From Rhodocyclaceae bacterium (GTDB lineage: Bacteria; Pseudomonadota; Gammaproteobacteria; Burkholderiales; Rhodocyclaceae): 64,000 nt of DNA. The stretch is taken from NCBI GenBank assembly GCA_019455325.1, contig JACFMQ010000007.1:124001-188000 (forward strand). Reading direction: 5' to 3'. A program made the position numbers and the translations under genes. Under the pieces are notes generated by a model, which had not been told where the DNA came from, searched no databases, and saw only the letters and a list, made by a program, of their open reading frames with translations. This document shows positions 50,057-58,937 of this stretch, in pieces (positions within the stretch are counted from its first letter, which is position 1; every line of letters starts with the position of its first letter).

Positions 50057-51316
50057 TCACGGATGCGCGGCGTCGATGATCCCCTCGCAGCCCGTGCCGC
50101 CGTCCGTGCGCGGCCCGGTAAGCAGCGGCGCCATGTACCACAGCCAGACGACGAAGGGCAGCAGCCAGAAGAGCGCGGAGAGCGCCAGCAGCAGGGGGGC
50201 CGGGGCGTCGGGCAGGGCGGTGGCGGCGCGCAGCAGCGCCGAAAGCGCCAGCGCCGCGGCGCCGAGCGGCACCCACGCCCGCTCGTCGAGCGGCCGGCCG
50301 CAGTGCATGCGGCCGGCGATGTTGAGCACGGCGTAGATGGCCAGCCCGAGCGCGCCGACGGTGAGCAGATGGCGGCCGGCCGAGAAGCCGTCCGTGCCGG
50401 CGACCAGCGAGAAGCCGATCAGACCGTAGCCGGCGGCCATCATCAGGTAGGTGCCGAAGAGCATCAGCGGCCAGCGGCGGAAGAGCGCGCGGCCGACGTG
50501 CCAGTCGCTCTGCAGGTGGCAGAGCGCGGCGGCGGCGGCGAGCGCCAGCCAGCCGCCGATGCGCGCGCCGGGCGCGAGGAATTCGGCGGCGGTGTAGGCG
50601 GCGATGCAGACCACGGCGAGATTGCGCTTCGGCGGCCGGGCACGGTATTCGGTCGCGCGCTCGTCGTTCGCATCGCCACCCGCGGCGTCGGCCTGTTCGT
50701 CGATGGCGGCGTTCACGATGCGCATCGAGATGCGGCTCATCGCCAGCACGATGAGGATCATCAGGAGACCGATGGTCGCGTACAGCCAGCGCGCCGGCGC
50801 GCCGCCGGCCAGCGCCTCGGCGTAGAAGCCGGCGATGAGCAGGCCGAAGGCGAGCAAGGCCCACAGGAACGACAGGTGGCGACGCTCCGGATCGCTGAAC
50901 AGGCGCGGCGCGAGCAGCGCGACCAGCCCGGTGACGAGGCCGAGATGGGCGAGGCCGGCGACGGCGAGCGCCGGCGCGCCGAGCCAGCCGGAAAGCCAGA
51001 AGCCGGCGCGGCCGAGCAGCCAGAGGCCGGCGAGCAGCCGCACCGGCCGCGGTGGCACGGCGGCGGTGCCGGTGAACTCGGGGATGGCGGTCAGCGCGAA
51101 GCCGGCCACCGCGGCCAGCGCGAAGCCGAAGATCAGTTCGTGCGCGTGCCAGACGAAGGGTCCGCCGACCACCGGCGGCAGCGGGAAGCCATGGCCGAGG
51201 AAGGCGATCCACAGCGCGATCAGCCCGGCGGCGGCGCCGGCCGCGGCCAGGAAGAAGGGGCGGAAGCCGCACAGCCAGAGCGGGTGGCCGGCGGCGACGG
51301 GGTTGCGGTTCAGCAC
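50057..51316 (-). CDS. nnrS: NnrS family membrane protein
   Basis: 419 residues from GTG 51316, which overlaps the end of the ATPase gene. About 12 membrane helices. Family features visible: LWLCGFRPFFLAAAGAA at the N-terminus, VGGPFVWHAHELIFGFALAA and LTAIPEFTG early, SRISMRIVNAAID in the middle, and a late LNIAGRMHCGRPLDE. NnrS proteins are haem- and copper-containing membrane proteins linked to nitric-oxide stress. Here it is the last gene of an ABC/TonB-receptor operon, which is an uncommon place for it. Confidence 0.88.
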   Translation of the reverse strand: MLNRNPVAAGHPLWLCGFRPFFLAAAGAAAGLIALWIAFLGHGFPLPPVVGGPFVWHAHELIFGFALAAVAGFALTAIPEFTGTAAVPPRPVRLLAGLWLLGRAGFWLSGWLGAPALAVAGLAHLGLVTGLVALLAPRLFSDPERRHLSFLWALLAFGLLIAGFYAEALAGGAPARWLYATIGLLMILIVLAMSRISMRIVNAAIDEQADAAGGDANDERATEYRARPPKRNLAVVCIAAYTAAEFLAPGARIGGWLALAAAAALCHLQSDWHVGRALFRRWPLMLFGTYLMMAAGYGLIGFSLVAGTDGFSAGRHLLTVGALGLAIYAVLNIAGRMHCGRPLDERAWVPLGAAALALSALLRAATALPDAPAPLLLALSALFWLLPFVVWLWYMAPLLTGPRTDGGTGCEGIIDAAHP

Positions 51317-52197
51317 GAGAAGCCTTTCTTGCGCGGGGCCGGCGTTGCGCCGCCGTCGGCGCCGACGGCGCGCAGTGGCAGCACGGCGCAGCCGCCGTCT
51401 GCGTCCGCCTCGGGGTCGGCGGCCGGCGGTTCGAGGCCGAAGCTTGTGCACACCGCCGGATGCTGCAGCAGCTCGGCGGTGGTGCGGTAGACCTCGGCGT
51501 CGCCGCGCCGCCGCGCCGGCGTCGTCAGCTCGACGCGATGCACGATGCGTCCCGGGTCGGCAGCCATGACCAGGATGGCGTCGGCCAGCCGCACCGCCTC
51601 CATCAGGTCGTGCGTGATCATCAGCACGGCCAGCCCGTGCGCCGCCTGGTGGTCGAGCAGCAGGCGGTGCAACTGGCCCTTGAGGCCGACGTCGAGCGCC
51701 GAGAAGGGCTCGTCCATCAGCAGCAGGTCGGGCGAGAGCGCCAGCGCGCGGGCGAGCGCGGCGCGGCTCTGCATGCCGCCGGAGAGCGCGTGCGGGAACT
51801 GGTCGAGCGCCAGCGCGTCGAGGCCGACGGCGCGGCCCATGGCCTCGGCGCGCGCGCTGCGTTCGCCGGCCGGCACGCCGAGCGCCTTCAGGCCGAGCGC
51901 GATGTTGTCGCGCGTCGTCTTCCACGGCATCAGGCGCGGCTGCTGGAACATCACCGACGGCCGCAGGAAGCCGTTTTCCAGCGTCCCCTTCTGCACCGTC
52001 AGCAGGCCGGCGCAGAGGTGCAGCAGCGTCGTCTTGCCGCAGCCCGAAGGGCCGACCAGCGCGACCGTGCGGCCGGCCGGCAGGTCGAGGTCGATGCCGT
52101 CGAGCACCGTACGCAGCGCGTAGGCGTGGCTGAGGCCGTGAATGGCGAGCCGGCGGTTCACCGGACCCTCCTGTGGCTGCGCGACGGGGGCGCTCAT
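51310..52197 (-). CDS. ABC transporter ATPase (nitrate/sulfonate/taurine-type)
   Basis: 295 residues from ATG 52197, overlapping the permease stop (ATGA). Walker A GPSGCGKTT, Q-loop region MFQQPRLMPWKT, signature LSGGMQSR, Walker B LLLMDEPFSALD and H-loop MITHDLMEA are all present, as in SsuB/TauB. The C-terminal about 60 residues are longer than usual and contain cysteines (AVCTSFG, GCAVLPL, final FSC). It energises uptake with the permease and binding protein upstream. Confidence 0.92.
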   Translation of the reverse strand: MSAPVAQPQEGPVNRRLAIHGLSHAYALRTVLDGIDLDLPAGRTVALVGPSGCGKTTLLHLCAGLLTVQKGTLENGFLRPSVMFQQPRLMPWKTTRDNIALGLKALGVPAGERSARAEAMGRAVGLDALALDQFPHALSGGMQSRAALARALALSPDLLLMDEPFSALDVGLKGQLHRLLLDHQAAHGLAVLMITHDLMEAVRLADAILVMAADPGRIVHRVELTTPARRRGDAEVYRTTAELLQHPAVCTSFGLEPPAADPEADADGGCAVLPLRAVGADGGATPAPRKKGFSC

Positions 52198-52994
52198 GCG
52201 GCGCTGCCTTCCTGCCGCCGCCAGCCTTCCAGCTCGCGCTTGATTGGCTCCAGCAGCAGGTATTCGACGGCCAGCAGCGTGCCGACGACGGCGGCGATCC
52301 AGGCCAGCGTCGCCGCCGTGTCGAGGTGCGAGCGACTGACCGCGAGCGCGGCGCCGACGCCGTCGGCCGAGGACAGCAGCTCGGCCATGACGACCACCTT
52401 CCACGAGGTGCCGAGCGCGGTGATCCACGCCGGGAAAAGGTAGGAGACGACGTGCGGCAGGTAGAGGTCGAAGAGCTTCATGCGCGCCGGCAGGCGGAAC
52501 ACCGTCGCCACCTCCTTGAGGTGGCCGTCGAGCGTGCGCGTGCCCTGCAGCGCGCCGACGAAGATCACCGGGAAGCAGGCGATGAAGACGGTGAACACCG
52601 GCGTGCCGTCGCTCGCGCCGAACCACAGCATGGCCAGCACCAGCCAGGCGATCGGCGGCGTGCCCAGCAGCACGGTGACGAGCGGCCGCGACATCATCGA
52701 CGCCGTCATCGAGATGCCGGCGAGCATGCCGAGCGTGCTGCCGGCGGCGATCGCCAGCGTCAGGCCGATCAGCGCGCGGCGCGCGGTGGTGGCCAGCTCC
52801 GGCCAGGCGGCGCCGCTGTCGATCAGGCCGGCGAGCGTGGCGAAGACGGTCGCCGGGTCGGGCAGGATCAGCGCGCCGTAGGCGGCGCTGGCGCCCTCCC
52901 AGGCGGCGAAGAGCAGGAACAGGCTGGCGACGGCGCCCCAGCCGCTCCACAGGTAGGCCGGAATGCCGGCCAGCCAGGCGCGCAGGAGGCTCAT
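52194..52994 (-). CDS. ABC transporter permease (SsuC/TauC-like)
   Basis: 266 residues from ATG 52994 (MSLLRAW), preceded by GG-rich sequence; an upstream in-frame ATG (53063) would translate a palindromic spacer and is rejected. Five to six membrane helices and the EAA-like loop around ALQGTRTLDGHLKEVATVFR followed by KLFDLYLPHVVSYLFPAWIT, typical of the BPD-type importers for nitrate, taurine and sulfonates. It overlaps the ATPase gene by 4 bases. Confidence 0.9.
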   Translation of the reverse strand: MSLLRAWLAGIPAYLWSGWGAVASLFLLFAAWEGASAAYGALILPDPATVFATLAGLIDSGAAWPELATTARRALIGLTLAIAAGSTLGMLAGISMTASMMSRPLVTVLLGTPPIAWLVLAMLWFGASDGTPVFTVFIACFPVIFVGALQGTRTLDGHLKEVATVFRLPARMKLFDLYLPHVVSYLFPAWITALGTSWKVVVMAELLSSADGVGAALAVSRSHLDTAATLAWIAAVVGTLLAVEYLLLEPIKRELEGWRRQEGSAA

Positions 52995-53009
52995 TTCGCC
53001 ATCCCCCCG

Positions 53010-53032
53010 ACCCCCTGCCCGGGGCAGGGGGT
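53010..53032. repeat. GC-rich perfect inverted repeat between binding protein and permease genes
   Basis: ACCCCCTGCCC and GGGCAGGGGGT flank a single central G. With an 11-bp arm it would form a cruciform or, with a larger loop, a stem in the mRNA. It lies in the 112-base gap inside the operon and may be a processing or leaky termination site, or a dispersed repeat. Confidence 0.55.
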
Positions 53033-53106
53033 GACGACGGTTCGCGGGCCTCGCCCGCTCCATGTCGTACGCTGCGCCGCCCTTGGGGCGGCCCGACAGG
53101 CGGCGC

Positions 53107-54129
53107 TCATTGCGCCGGCGCGTGATAGAACGCCGCGTCCGGCAGCCTGCCGCCGATCAGCGCGGGCTGGCGCGCGTGCAGTTGGGTGAAGAAGAATTCG
53201 AGTTCCGGCTTGGCCTGCTGCGCCGGCACGAATGCGGTGTTGTCGGCGCGCACCGAGTCGGCGACGCCCTCGGCCGTGAGCATGTCGACGCGCTTGGCGA
53301 CCATCGCGCCGCACTCGTCCGGCTTCGCCTCGCACCACTTGAGCGAATCGGCGTAGGCCCGCTGGAAGCGTTCGATCAGCGCCGGGTCGGCGAGCGCCTG
53401 GCCCATCGCCGCGATGCCGGCCTGCGGGATGCGCGCCTCGCGCTGCAGCAGCCGGCCCCATTCCTGCTGCAGGTCGACGGCGCGGTACAGATCCGGCGCG
53501 ACGAGGCTGACCGGGAAGGACTTGGTCTTCCGCAGCGCCATCGACACCGCCGGTTCGGAGAGCAGCGCGTGGTCGGCCTGGCGCGCGATGAGCAACTGCA
53601 TCGCGTCGAGCGGCGTGCCGACGTAGCGCAGCCGGAAGTTCTTCTTCGGGTCCAGCCCGGCCTTGTCGGCGAGCGTCTGGAAGACGATGTCCGGCATGTC
53701 GGCGCGGAAGGGCATCAGCACTTCCTTGCCCTGGAAGTCGGCGAGCGTCTTCAGCGACTTGTCGCGCGAGACCAGCCAGAGCACGCCCCAGGTCGAGACG
53801 TTCACGAGCTGCAGCTTGACGCCGCGGTTGTACAGATTGGCGGCGACGTTGGTCGGCATGGCGATGAAGTCGACCTTGGCCTTGCCGTCGATGGCCAGCA
53901 CGCGCAACTGGTCCGGATCCTTCCACGGCACGAACTCGACCGTTTCGGCCACGTCCTTCAAGGCGCCGCTCTCGGCCATGTGGATCAGCGGGTAGGAGAC
54001 GGCGGCGAAGGGGCCGGAGAGCGTGAGCTTCGGCAGCTTGTCGGCGATGGCGGGCGCGGAAGCGAAAACGGCGGCTGCCATCAGGCAGCCGCCGATCGTC
54101 CGGCGCAGGAGGCGGTGGATCGGAATCAT
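53107..54129 (-). CDS. ABC transporter substrate-binding protein (NMT1/SsuA-like)
   Basis: 340 residues. Signal peptide (TIGGCLMAAAVFASAPAIA) and a type-2 periplasmic binding fold of the nitrate/sulfonate/taurine family: FIAMPTNVAANLYNRGVKLQ, LADFQGKEVLMPFRADMPD, YVGTPLDAMQLLIARQADHA. It should capture a small ligand in the periplasm and deliver it to the permease encoded downstream. Its placement directly after a TonB receptor suggests that the ligand first crosses the outer membrane in an energised step. The ligand is unknown. Confidence 0.9.
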   Translation of the reverse strand: MIPIHRLLRRTIGGCLMAAAVFASAPAIADKLPKLTLSGPFAAVSYPLIHMAESGALKDVAETVEFVPWKDPDQLRVLAIDGKAKVDFIAMPTNVAANLYNRGVKLQLVNVSTWGVLWLVSRDKSLKTLADFQGKEVLMPFRADMPDIVFQTLADKAGLDPKKNFRLRYVGTPLDAMQLLIARQADHALLSEPAVSMALRKTKSFPVSLVAPDLYRAVDLQQEWGRLLQREARIPQAGIAAMGQALADPALIERFQRAYADSLKWCEAKPDECGAMVAKRVDMLTAEGVADSVRADNTAFVPAQQAKPELEFFFTQLHARQPALIGGRLPDAAFYHAPAQ

Positions 54130-54187
54130 CCGGCGTTCCTCGTCGGTTGTTGAAGACCCGGCGCTTGGCCGGGCATCGGGTGGTGCA

Positions 54188-56284
54188 TCAGAAGTCGCCC
54201 TTCCACGAGAGCACCAGGCTGCGGCCCGGCATGTGGATCTCCTGGCCGGAGACGCCCTCGGTCAGGTGCTCATGATACTCGCGGTCGAAGGCGTTCTTCA
54301 GCGCGACGCGGAAGGAATGCTGCTTGTTCAGGCGATAGGTGGCGCCGAGGTCGGCGGTGACGAAGCCCGAGGTCTTGTTCTCGCTGCCGCGCGCGAAGAC
54401 GGTGGCGACGCGGTTCTGCTCGCGCACGAAGCGGCCGGTGACGTCCGCCGTCCAGCCCGGCGCGACGTGGCCTTCCCAGCCGAGGCGCAGTTCGTCGGCG
54501 GGCATCTGGAACAGCGGCTCGTTCAGCTCCTCGTTGTCGCCGCGCAGGATGGAGACGCCGGCCTTCAGCCACTGGCCCTGCCAGGCCTGCCACTTGGCGT
54601 TGGCCTCGAAGCCGTCGATGATCACCTTGCTGATGTTCACCGTCTGCTTGCAGGCGCCCTGGTTGGCCGGGCCGCAGAGGGCGAGGGCGGCGGGCGTGCC
54701 GGAGATGTCCTGGCCGCTCATGTAGTCCTTGATGCGGTTGCGGAAGGCGGCCGCCGACCAGATGAACCTCTCGTTCTGGCCCTTGACGCCGAGTTCGAGC
54801 TGCGTCGAGATCTCCGGCTTCACCTGCGGGTTGCCGACGTAGAAATAGCCGTCGCCGCGCGGCGAGGATTCGTAGCGCTCGCGCATCTCGCCGGCGCGGA
54901 AGCCGCGCGACAGGCTGGCGTAGGGGCGCAGCAGCGGAGCGATCTCGTAGCTGGCGCCGAGGCTGCCGGAGAAGGCGCTGTCGCTGCGGTCGAGGCCGGT
55001 CGAGACGCGCGGGCCGGTCGGGTTGGCCGAGTTCGCCACCGAGTCGGCATCGCCCTTGACCCGGTCGTAGCGGCCGGCGGCGAGCACGTTCAGCTTGCCG
55101 AAGCGCATGTCGTCCTGCACGTAGAAGCCGGTGGCGCGGATGCGGCCGTCGGTGAAGGGGTCGGTGCGCACGTAGGTGGTGCTGTTCGGCGGATTGGCGT
55201 TCAGGCGCCGCGGCGAGGCGTCCATCTCCCACAGGTTCACGCCGAAGGAGAGCAGGTGCTGCGGGTGCACCAGCCAGTCGGCCTTGGCGTCGAAGCCGTC
55301 GGTGGTGAAGCTGACGTGCGTCGTCGTGATGTCGCGGTTGAGGCGGTTCGACCAGGCGTAAATGGTCCGTTCCATCTCCTGCCGCCAGGCGCGGACGTCG
55401 AAGTTGAGCGGCGACTCGCCCGAACCCTTGTAGCTGTAGCCGATCTCGGCGAGCGAACGGTCCTGCTTCGGCGAATGCACGGTGGTGCTGCCGACGGCGG
55501 CGGCGACCGGCGCCATCGGGTGCGTGAAGGGCTTGGTCGAGCCCGGATACCAGACGTCTTCGTCCTGGTGCTTCTGCAGCGACAGGCGCAGTTGCTGCTG
55601 GCCGTCGATGCGGAAGCGGTACTGGCCGATGAAGCTGTCGGAGTCGTAGCCGGTGCGCCTGACGCGGCCGTCCGGCGCCTTGTAGTCGTCGATGCGCGCG
55701 AGCGAGGCGCCGAGCATCAGCGCGTGGTCGCCCTGCGAGAAATTGCCGATGCCGGTGCCGCGCACGCCCTTGCTGGCGCTGTCGTAGCTGGCGCCGGCCG
55801 AGAACTTCACGCCCGGCTCGAAGCGCGCCTGCGGCGTCAGCACGTTGATGGCGCCGCCGAGCGCGCCGGTGCCGTAGAGCACCGAGGCCGGCCCCTTCAC
55901 CGCCTCGACGCGGTCGGCCAGCCCGAACGACATGAACGAGGCGATGGCGCCGGCCGGCTGCGCCGAGTTGAAGCGCATGCCGTCGACCAGCAGGACGATG
56001 CTTTCCTTCTTCAGGCCGCGGATCACCGGGTTCTGCCCCTGCGCGCCGTCGCTGGCGACGGCGAAGCCGGGCTCGCCGCGCAGCGCCGCGCCGAGGTTCT
56101 CGGCGCCGTCGCGGCGCAGCTCATCACCGTCGGCGACGAAGACCGACGCCGGGGTGGACAGGGTGTCGGCCTCGTAGCCCTTGGCGGTGACGCTGACCGG
56201 GGCGAGGGTGGTGTCGGCGAAGGCCAGCGAGCTGGCGCAGAGGGCGGCGAGGGCGGCGGCTAGCGGGCGCAGCGTGAAGTGCAT
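54188..56284 (-). CDS. TonB-dependent outer-membrane receptor 6
   Basis: 698 residues from ATG 56284 (GGGAG 7 bases upstream). Signal peptide ends ASSLAFA; LAPVSVTAKG is the TonB-box region, IRGLKKESIVLLVDGMRFNS and VEAVKGPASVLYGTGALGG mark the plug, and the barrel ends LVLSWKGDF. It differs from receptors 1-5 and resembles haem/outer-membrane receptors of the TonB-hemoglobin type in its plug. First gene of an operon with a binding protein, permease, ATPase and NnrS. A Fur-like box lies 60 bases upstream (56344-56363). Confidence 0.92.
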   Translation of the reverse strand: MHFTLRPLAAALAALCASSLAFADTTLAPVSVTAKGYEADTLSTPASVFVADGDELRRDGAENLGAALRGEPGFAVASDGAQGQNPVIRGLKKESIVLLVDGMRFNSAQPAGAIASFMSFGLADRVEAVKGPASVLYGTGALGGAINVLTPQARFEPGVKFSAGASYDSASKGVRGTGIGNFSQGDHALMLGASLARIDDYKAPDGRVRRTGYDSDSFIGQYRFRIDGQQQLRLSLQKHQDEDVWYPGSTKPFTHPMAPVAAAVGSTTVHSPKQDRSLAEIGYSYKGSGESPLNFDVRAWRQEMERTIYAWSNRLNRDITTTHVSFTTDGFDAKADWLVHPQHLLSFGVNLWEMDASPRRLNANPPNSTTYVRTDPFTDGRIRATGFYVQDDMRFGKLNVLAAGRYDRVKGDADSVANSANPTGPRVSTGLDRSDSAFSGSLGASYEIAPLLRPYASLSRGFRAGEMRERYESSPRGDGYFYVGNPQVKPEISTQLELGVKGQNERFIWSAAAFRNRIKDYMSGQDISGTPAALALCGPANQGACKQTVNISKVIIDGFEANAKWQAWQGQWLKAGVSILRGDNEELNEPLFQMPADELRLGWEGHVAPGWTADVTGRFVREQNRVATVFARGSENKTSGFVTADLGATYRLNKQHSFRVALKNAFDREYHEHLTEGVSGQEIHMPGRSLVLSWKGDF

Positions 56285-56670
56285 GTCGATCTCCCTTGAA
56301 GGCGTTGGAACGGGCTGGCTTTGATAGGCATCGGAGTCTAACAAATGAGAATTGTTCTTGTTTGATTTGTATCAATAAATGAGGCGGCGGCGGCAACACT
56401 GTTGCGTGGGCGCGACACCTGCCGGCGATTGCCCCGATGCGCCGTTCCGAGGCGGTGCAGCACCTCGTTCTGCCTTGGCGAAGCGACATGTCGACCGCAC
56501 GCTTTGCCGTTGCTGGTGCGCCACGAGGGGTCGCGAGTATCCGATGCTGATGACAATCTAGGTAAGAATTGTTACTATTTGTAAAAAATAGCCAGCCAGG
56601 GGAGGGAGGCCGCATGCGTTTCGACCCAGCCAGCCACATTTTTCAATTCCTGACTGACCGGAGCGTATCA
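56285..56670. promoter_or_regulatory. Divergent promoter region between receptors 6 and 7 with two Fur-like sites
   Basis: No gene is seen in these 386 bases. AATGAGAATTGTTCTTGTTT at about 56344-56363 serves receptor 6 on the minus strand. GGTAAGAATTGTTACTATTT at 56561-56580 serves receptor 7 on the plus strand. Both match a degenerate Fur box (GATAATGATAATCATTATC type). The GC-rich middle (56380-56520) shows no recognisable element. Confidence 0.65.
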
Positions 56671-58869
56671 ATGACCAAACTTCCGCAGCGCGCCTTTCCT
56701 TCCCGCAAGCCGCTTGCCCTGACCCTTTCCCTGCTCTTCTCCTGCGGCGCCGCCTGGGCGCAGCAGGCCGGCGACGAACGCAAACTGACGGACGTCGTGG
56801 TCACGGCCTCGGGCTTCGAGCAGGAGCTCAAGAATGCGCCGGCCAGCATTTCCGTGGTGACGCGGCAGGATCTGGAAACCAAGCAGTTCCGCGACCTCGC
56901 GGAAGCGCTCCTGGACGTGGAAGGCATCGACGTGCGCGGCGCCACCGGCAAGACCGGCGGTCTGAACATCAGCATCCGCGGCATGCCGAGCGAGTACACG
57001 CTGATCCTCATCGACGGCCGCCGCCAGAACGTTGCCGGCGACGTTGCGCCGAACGGCTTCGGCGACGCGCTGACCAGCTTCATTCCGCCGATCTCGGCGA
57101 TCGAGCGCATCGAGGTCATTCGCGGCCCGATGTCTACGCTCTACGGTTCGGATGCGATGGGCGGCGTGGTGAACATCATCACGCGCAAGGTGGCGAAGGA
57201 GTGGGGCGGTTCCGTCGGCGTCGAAGTCGGCTTGCCGCAGGACCGCGACTTCGGCGATACCCGCAAGCTCAATTTCTACGCCAACGGCCCGATCGCGCAG
57301 GACGTGCTCGGCATTGCGCTGCGCGGCAACGTCTATCGCCGCGACGACACCGAGCGTCTGCGCCCCGACGTGCAGCTCACCGCCGGCGGCGTGCGCGACC
57401 CGGCGCCGGCGGAGAGCCGCCAGTACAACATCGGCGCCCGTCTGACCCTGACGCCGAACAAGAGCAACGACATCTGGCTCGACGTCGAACAGGGCAGAAC
57501 CTGGTACGACAACGAGGACTGCCGCCTCGGCCGCGTCGACCGGACCAACTGCCTGACCGGCGGCACCGTTCCCCAGTCCTACGGCTACAAGGACTACATG
57601 CGCCTGAACCGCGACCAGGTCGCCATCGGCCACGTTTCCCGCCTCGGCATCGGCGTGCTCGAATCCAGCCTGATGCGGACGGAGACGACGACCGAAGGCC
57701 GCACCATCCCGACCGAGGCGCGGCCGGCCGGCTCGCCCGACATCGGCACCGACCGCAAGCTGGAAACGACCAACGTGGTCTTCGACACCAAGCTCGTGGC
57801 GCCGCTCGGCGAGTCTCACGTGGCGACCGTCGGCGCCCAGTGGTGGGATGCCAAGCTGGTCGATGGTCTGCTCACCGAGAAGCACAGCCAGACCATATGG
57901 TCGGTGTTCGCCGAAGACGAATGGCGGCTGACGCCGACGCTCGCCGCCACCTTCGGGGCGCGCTACGACGATCACGATACCTTCGGCGGCGAGGTCAGCC
58001 CGCGCGCCTATCTGGTCTGGAACACCACCGAGGCGTGGACCTTGAAGGGCGGCGTCAGCAAGGGCTTCAAGGCGCCGACGCTCAATCGTCTGATCGACGG
58101 CGTCAGCGGCATCGGCGGCCAGGGCACGTCGATCTCCATCGGCAACCCGAACCTCAAGCCGGAAACGAGCACCAACACCGAATTCGGCGTGCTCTACGAC
58201 AACGCGCGCGGCTTCAGCGGTTCGGCCACGCTGTTCCACAACAAGATCAAGGACAAGATGGTCAGCGGCGCCGGCGACTGTGCGGTGGCGTGGATTTCGA
58301 GCTGCGCCGCCAACCCCGCCGCCACCTACATGGACAACCGGGACGAAGCGAAGACCTGGGGTATCGAACTGTCCACCCGCATCCCGCTGGCCGAGCGCTG
58401 GGCGCTCAACATGAACTACACCTGGACCGACAGCGAAGTGCGCGAGAACGGCCGGGATGCCGGCAAACTCAGCGACACCGCCAAGCACATCGCCAATGCG
58501 CAACTGCGCTGGACGGCGACCGACAAGCTCGATGTCTGGCTGCGCGGCGAGTACCGGGGCAAGAGCCGTCGCTTCGACCAGGATGCGAAGGATCTGACCG
58601 GAAACAGCCTGCTCGAGTACCGTGCCCTCGGCGATCTGAAGGGCTATTCCCTGCTGCACCTGGGCGGTTCGTACAAGCTCACGAACAACGTGCGGATCAA
58701 TGCCAACATCTTCAACCTGCTCGACAAGGACTTCACGAAGTACAAGACCTGGGTGGACACCGCTGGTGTGACGCAGATCGGCAGTGCATACTACAAGTCT
58801 GCGCAGTCGACCAAGGGCACGGTGCCGTTTGGCCGTACCTTCTGGCTTTCGGCCAACATCGACTTCTGA
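56671..58869 (+). CDS. Catecholate-type TonB-dependent receptor (receptor 7, CirA/BfeA-like)
   Basis: 732 residues from ATG 56671, preceded by GGAG; upstream in-frame starts overlap the Fur-like site. Signal peptide ends GAAWA; LTDVVVTASG is the TonB-box region, IRGMPSEYTLILIDGRRQN and IEVIRGPMSTLYGSDAMGG are classical FepA/CirA plug motifs. GGVSKGFKAPTLNRLI and IGNPNLKPETSTNTEFG occur in the barrel of catecholate receptors, and the end is FWLSANIDF. It likely imports ferric catecholate siderophores. PepSY, DUF2271 and DUF4198 genes follow. Confidence 0.92.
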   Translation: MTKLPQRAFPSRKPLALTLSLLFSCGAAWAQQAGDERKLTDVVVTASGFEQELKNAPASISVVTRQDLETKQFRDLAEALLDVEGIDVRGATGKTGGLNISIRGMPSEYTLILIDGRRQNVAGDVAPNGFGDALTSFIPPISAIERIEVIRGPMSTLYGSDAMGGVVNIITRKVAKEWGGSVGVEVGLPQDRDFGDTRKLNFYANGPIAQDVLGIALRGNVYRRDDTERLRPDVQLTAGGVRDPAPAESRQYNIGARLTLTPNKSNDIWLDVEQGRTWYDNEDCRLGRVDRTNCLTGGTVPQSYGYKDYMRLNRDQVAIGHVSRLGIGVLESSLMRTETTTEGRTIPTEARPAGSPDIGTDRKLETTNVVFDTKLVAPLGESHVATVGAQWWDAKLVDGLLTEKHSQTIWSVFAEDEWRLTPTLAATFGARYDDHDTFGGEVSPRAYLVWNTTEAWTLKGGVSKGFKAPTLNRLIDGVSGIGGQGTSISIGNPNLKPETSTNTEFGVLYDNARGFSGSATLFHNKIKDKMVSGAGDCAVAWISSCAANPAATYMDNRDEAKTWGIELSTRIPLAERWALNMNYTWTDSEVRENGRDAGKLSDTAKHIANAQLRWTATDKLDVWLRGEYRGKSRRFDQDAKDLTGNSLLEYRALGDLKGYSLLHLGGSYKLTNNVRINANIFNLLDKDFTKYKTWVDTAGVTQIGSAYYKSAQSTKGTVPFGRTFWLSANIDF

Positions 58870-58879
58870 TCGGCTGAGT

Positions 58880-58917
58880 GCGTGGCGCCGACTGCCGTCA
58901 GGCAGTCGGCGCCACGC
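58880..58917 (+). terminator. 17-bp perfect stem-loop after receptor 7
   Basis: GCGTGGCGCCGACTGCC pairs perfectly with its reverse complement across a 4-nt loop (GTCA), 10 bases after the receptor stop. A short TTTCGCTT stretch follows. It is a strong candidate terminator or attenuator, because the next gene starts only 20 bases later on the same strand. Confidence 0.75.
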
Positions 58918-58937
58918 GCGTTTCGCTTCCCTTCCGC

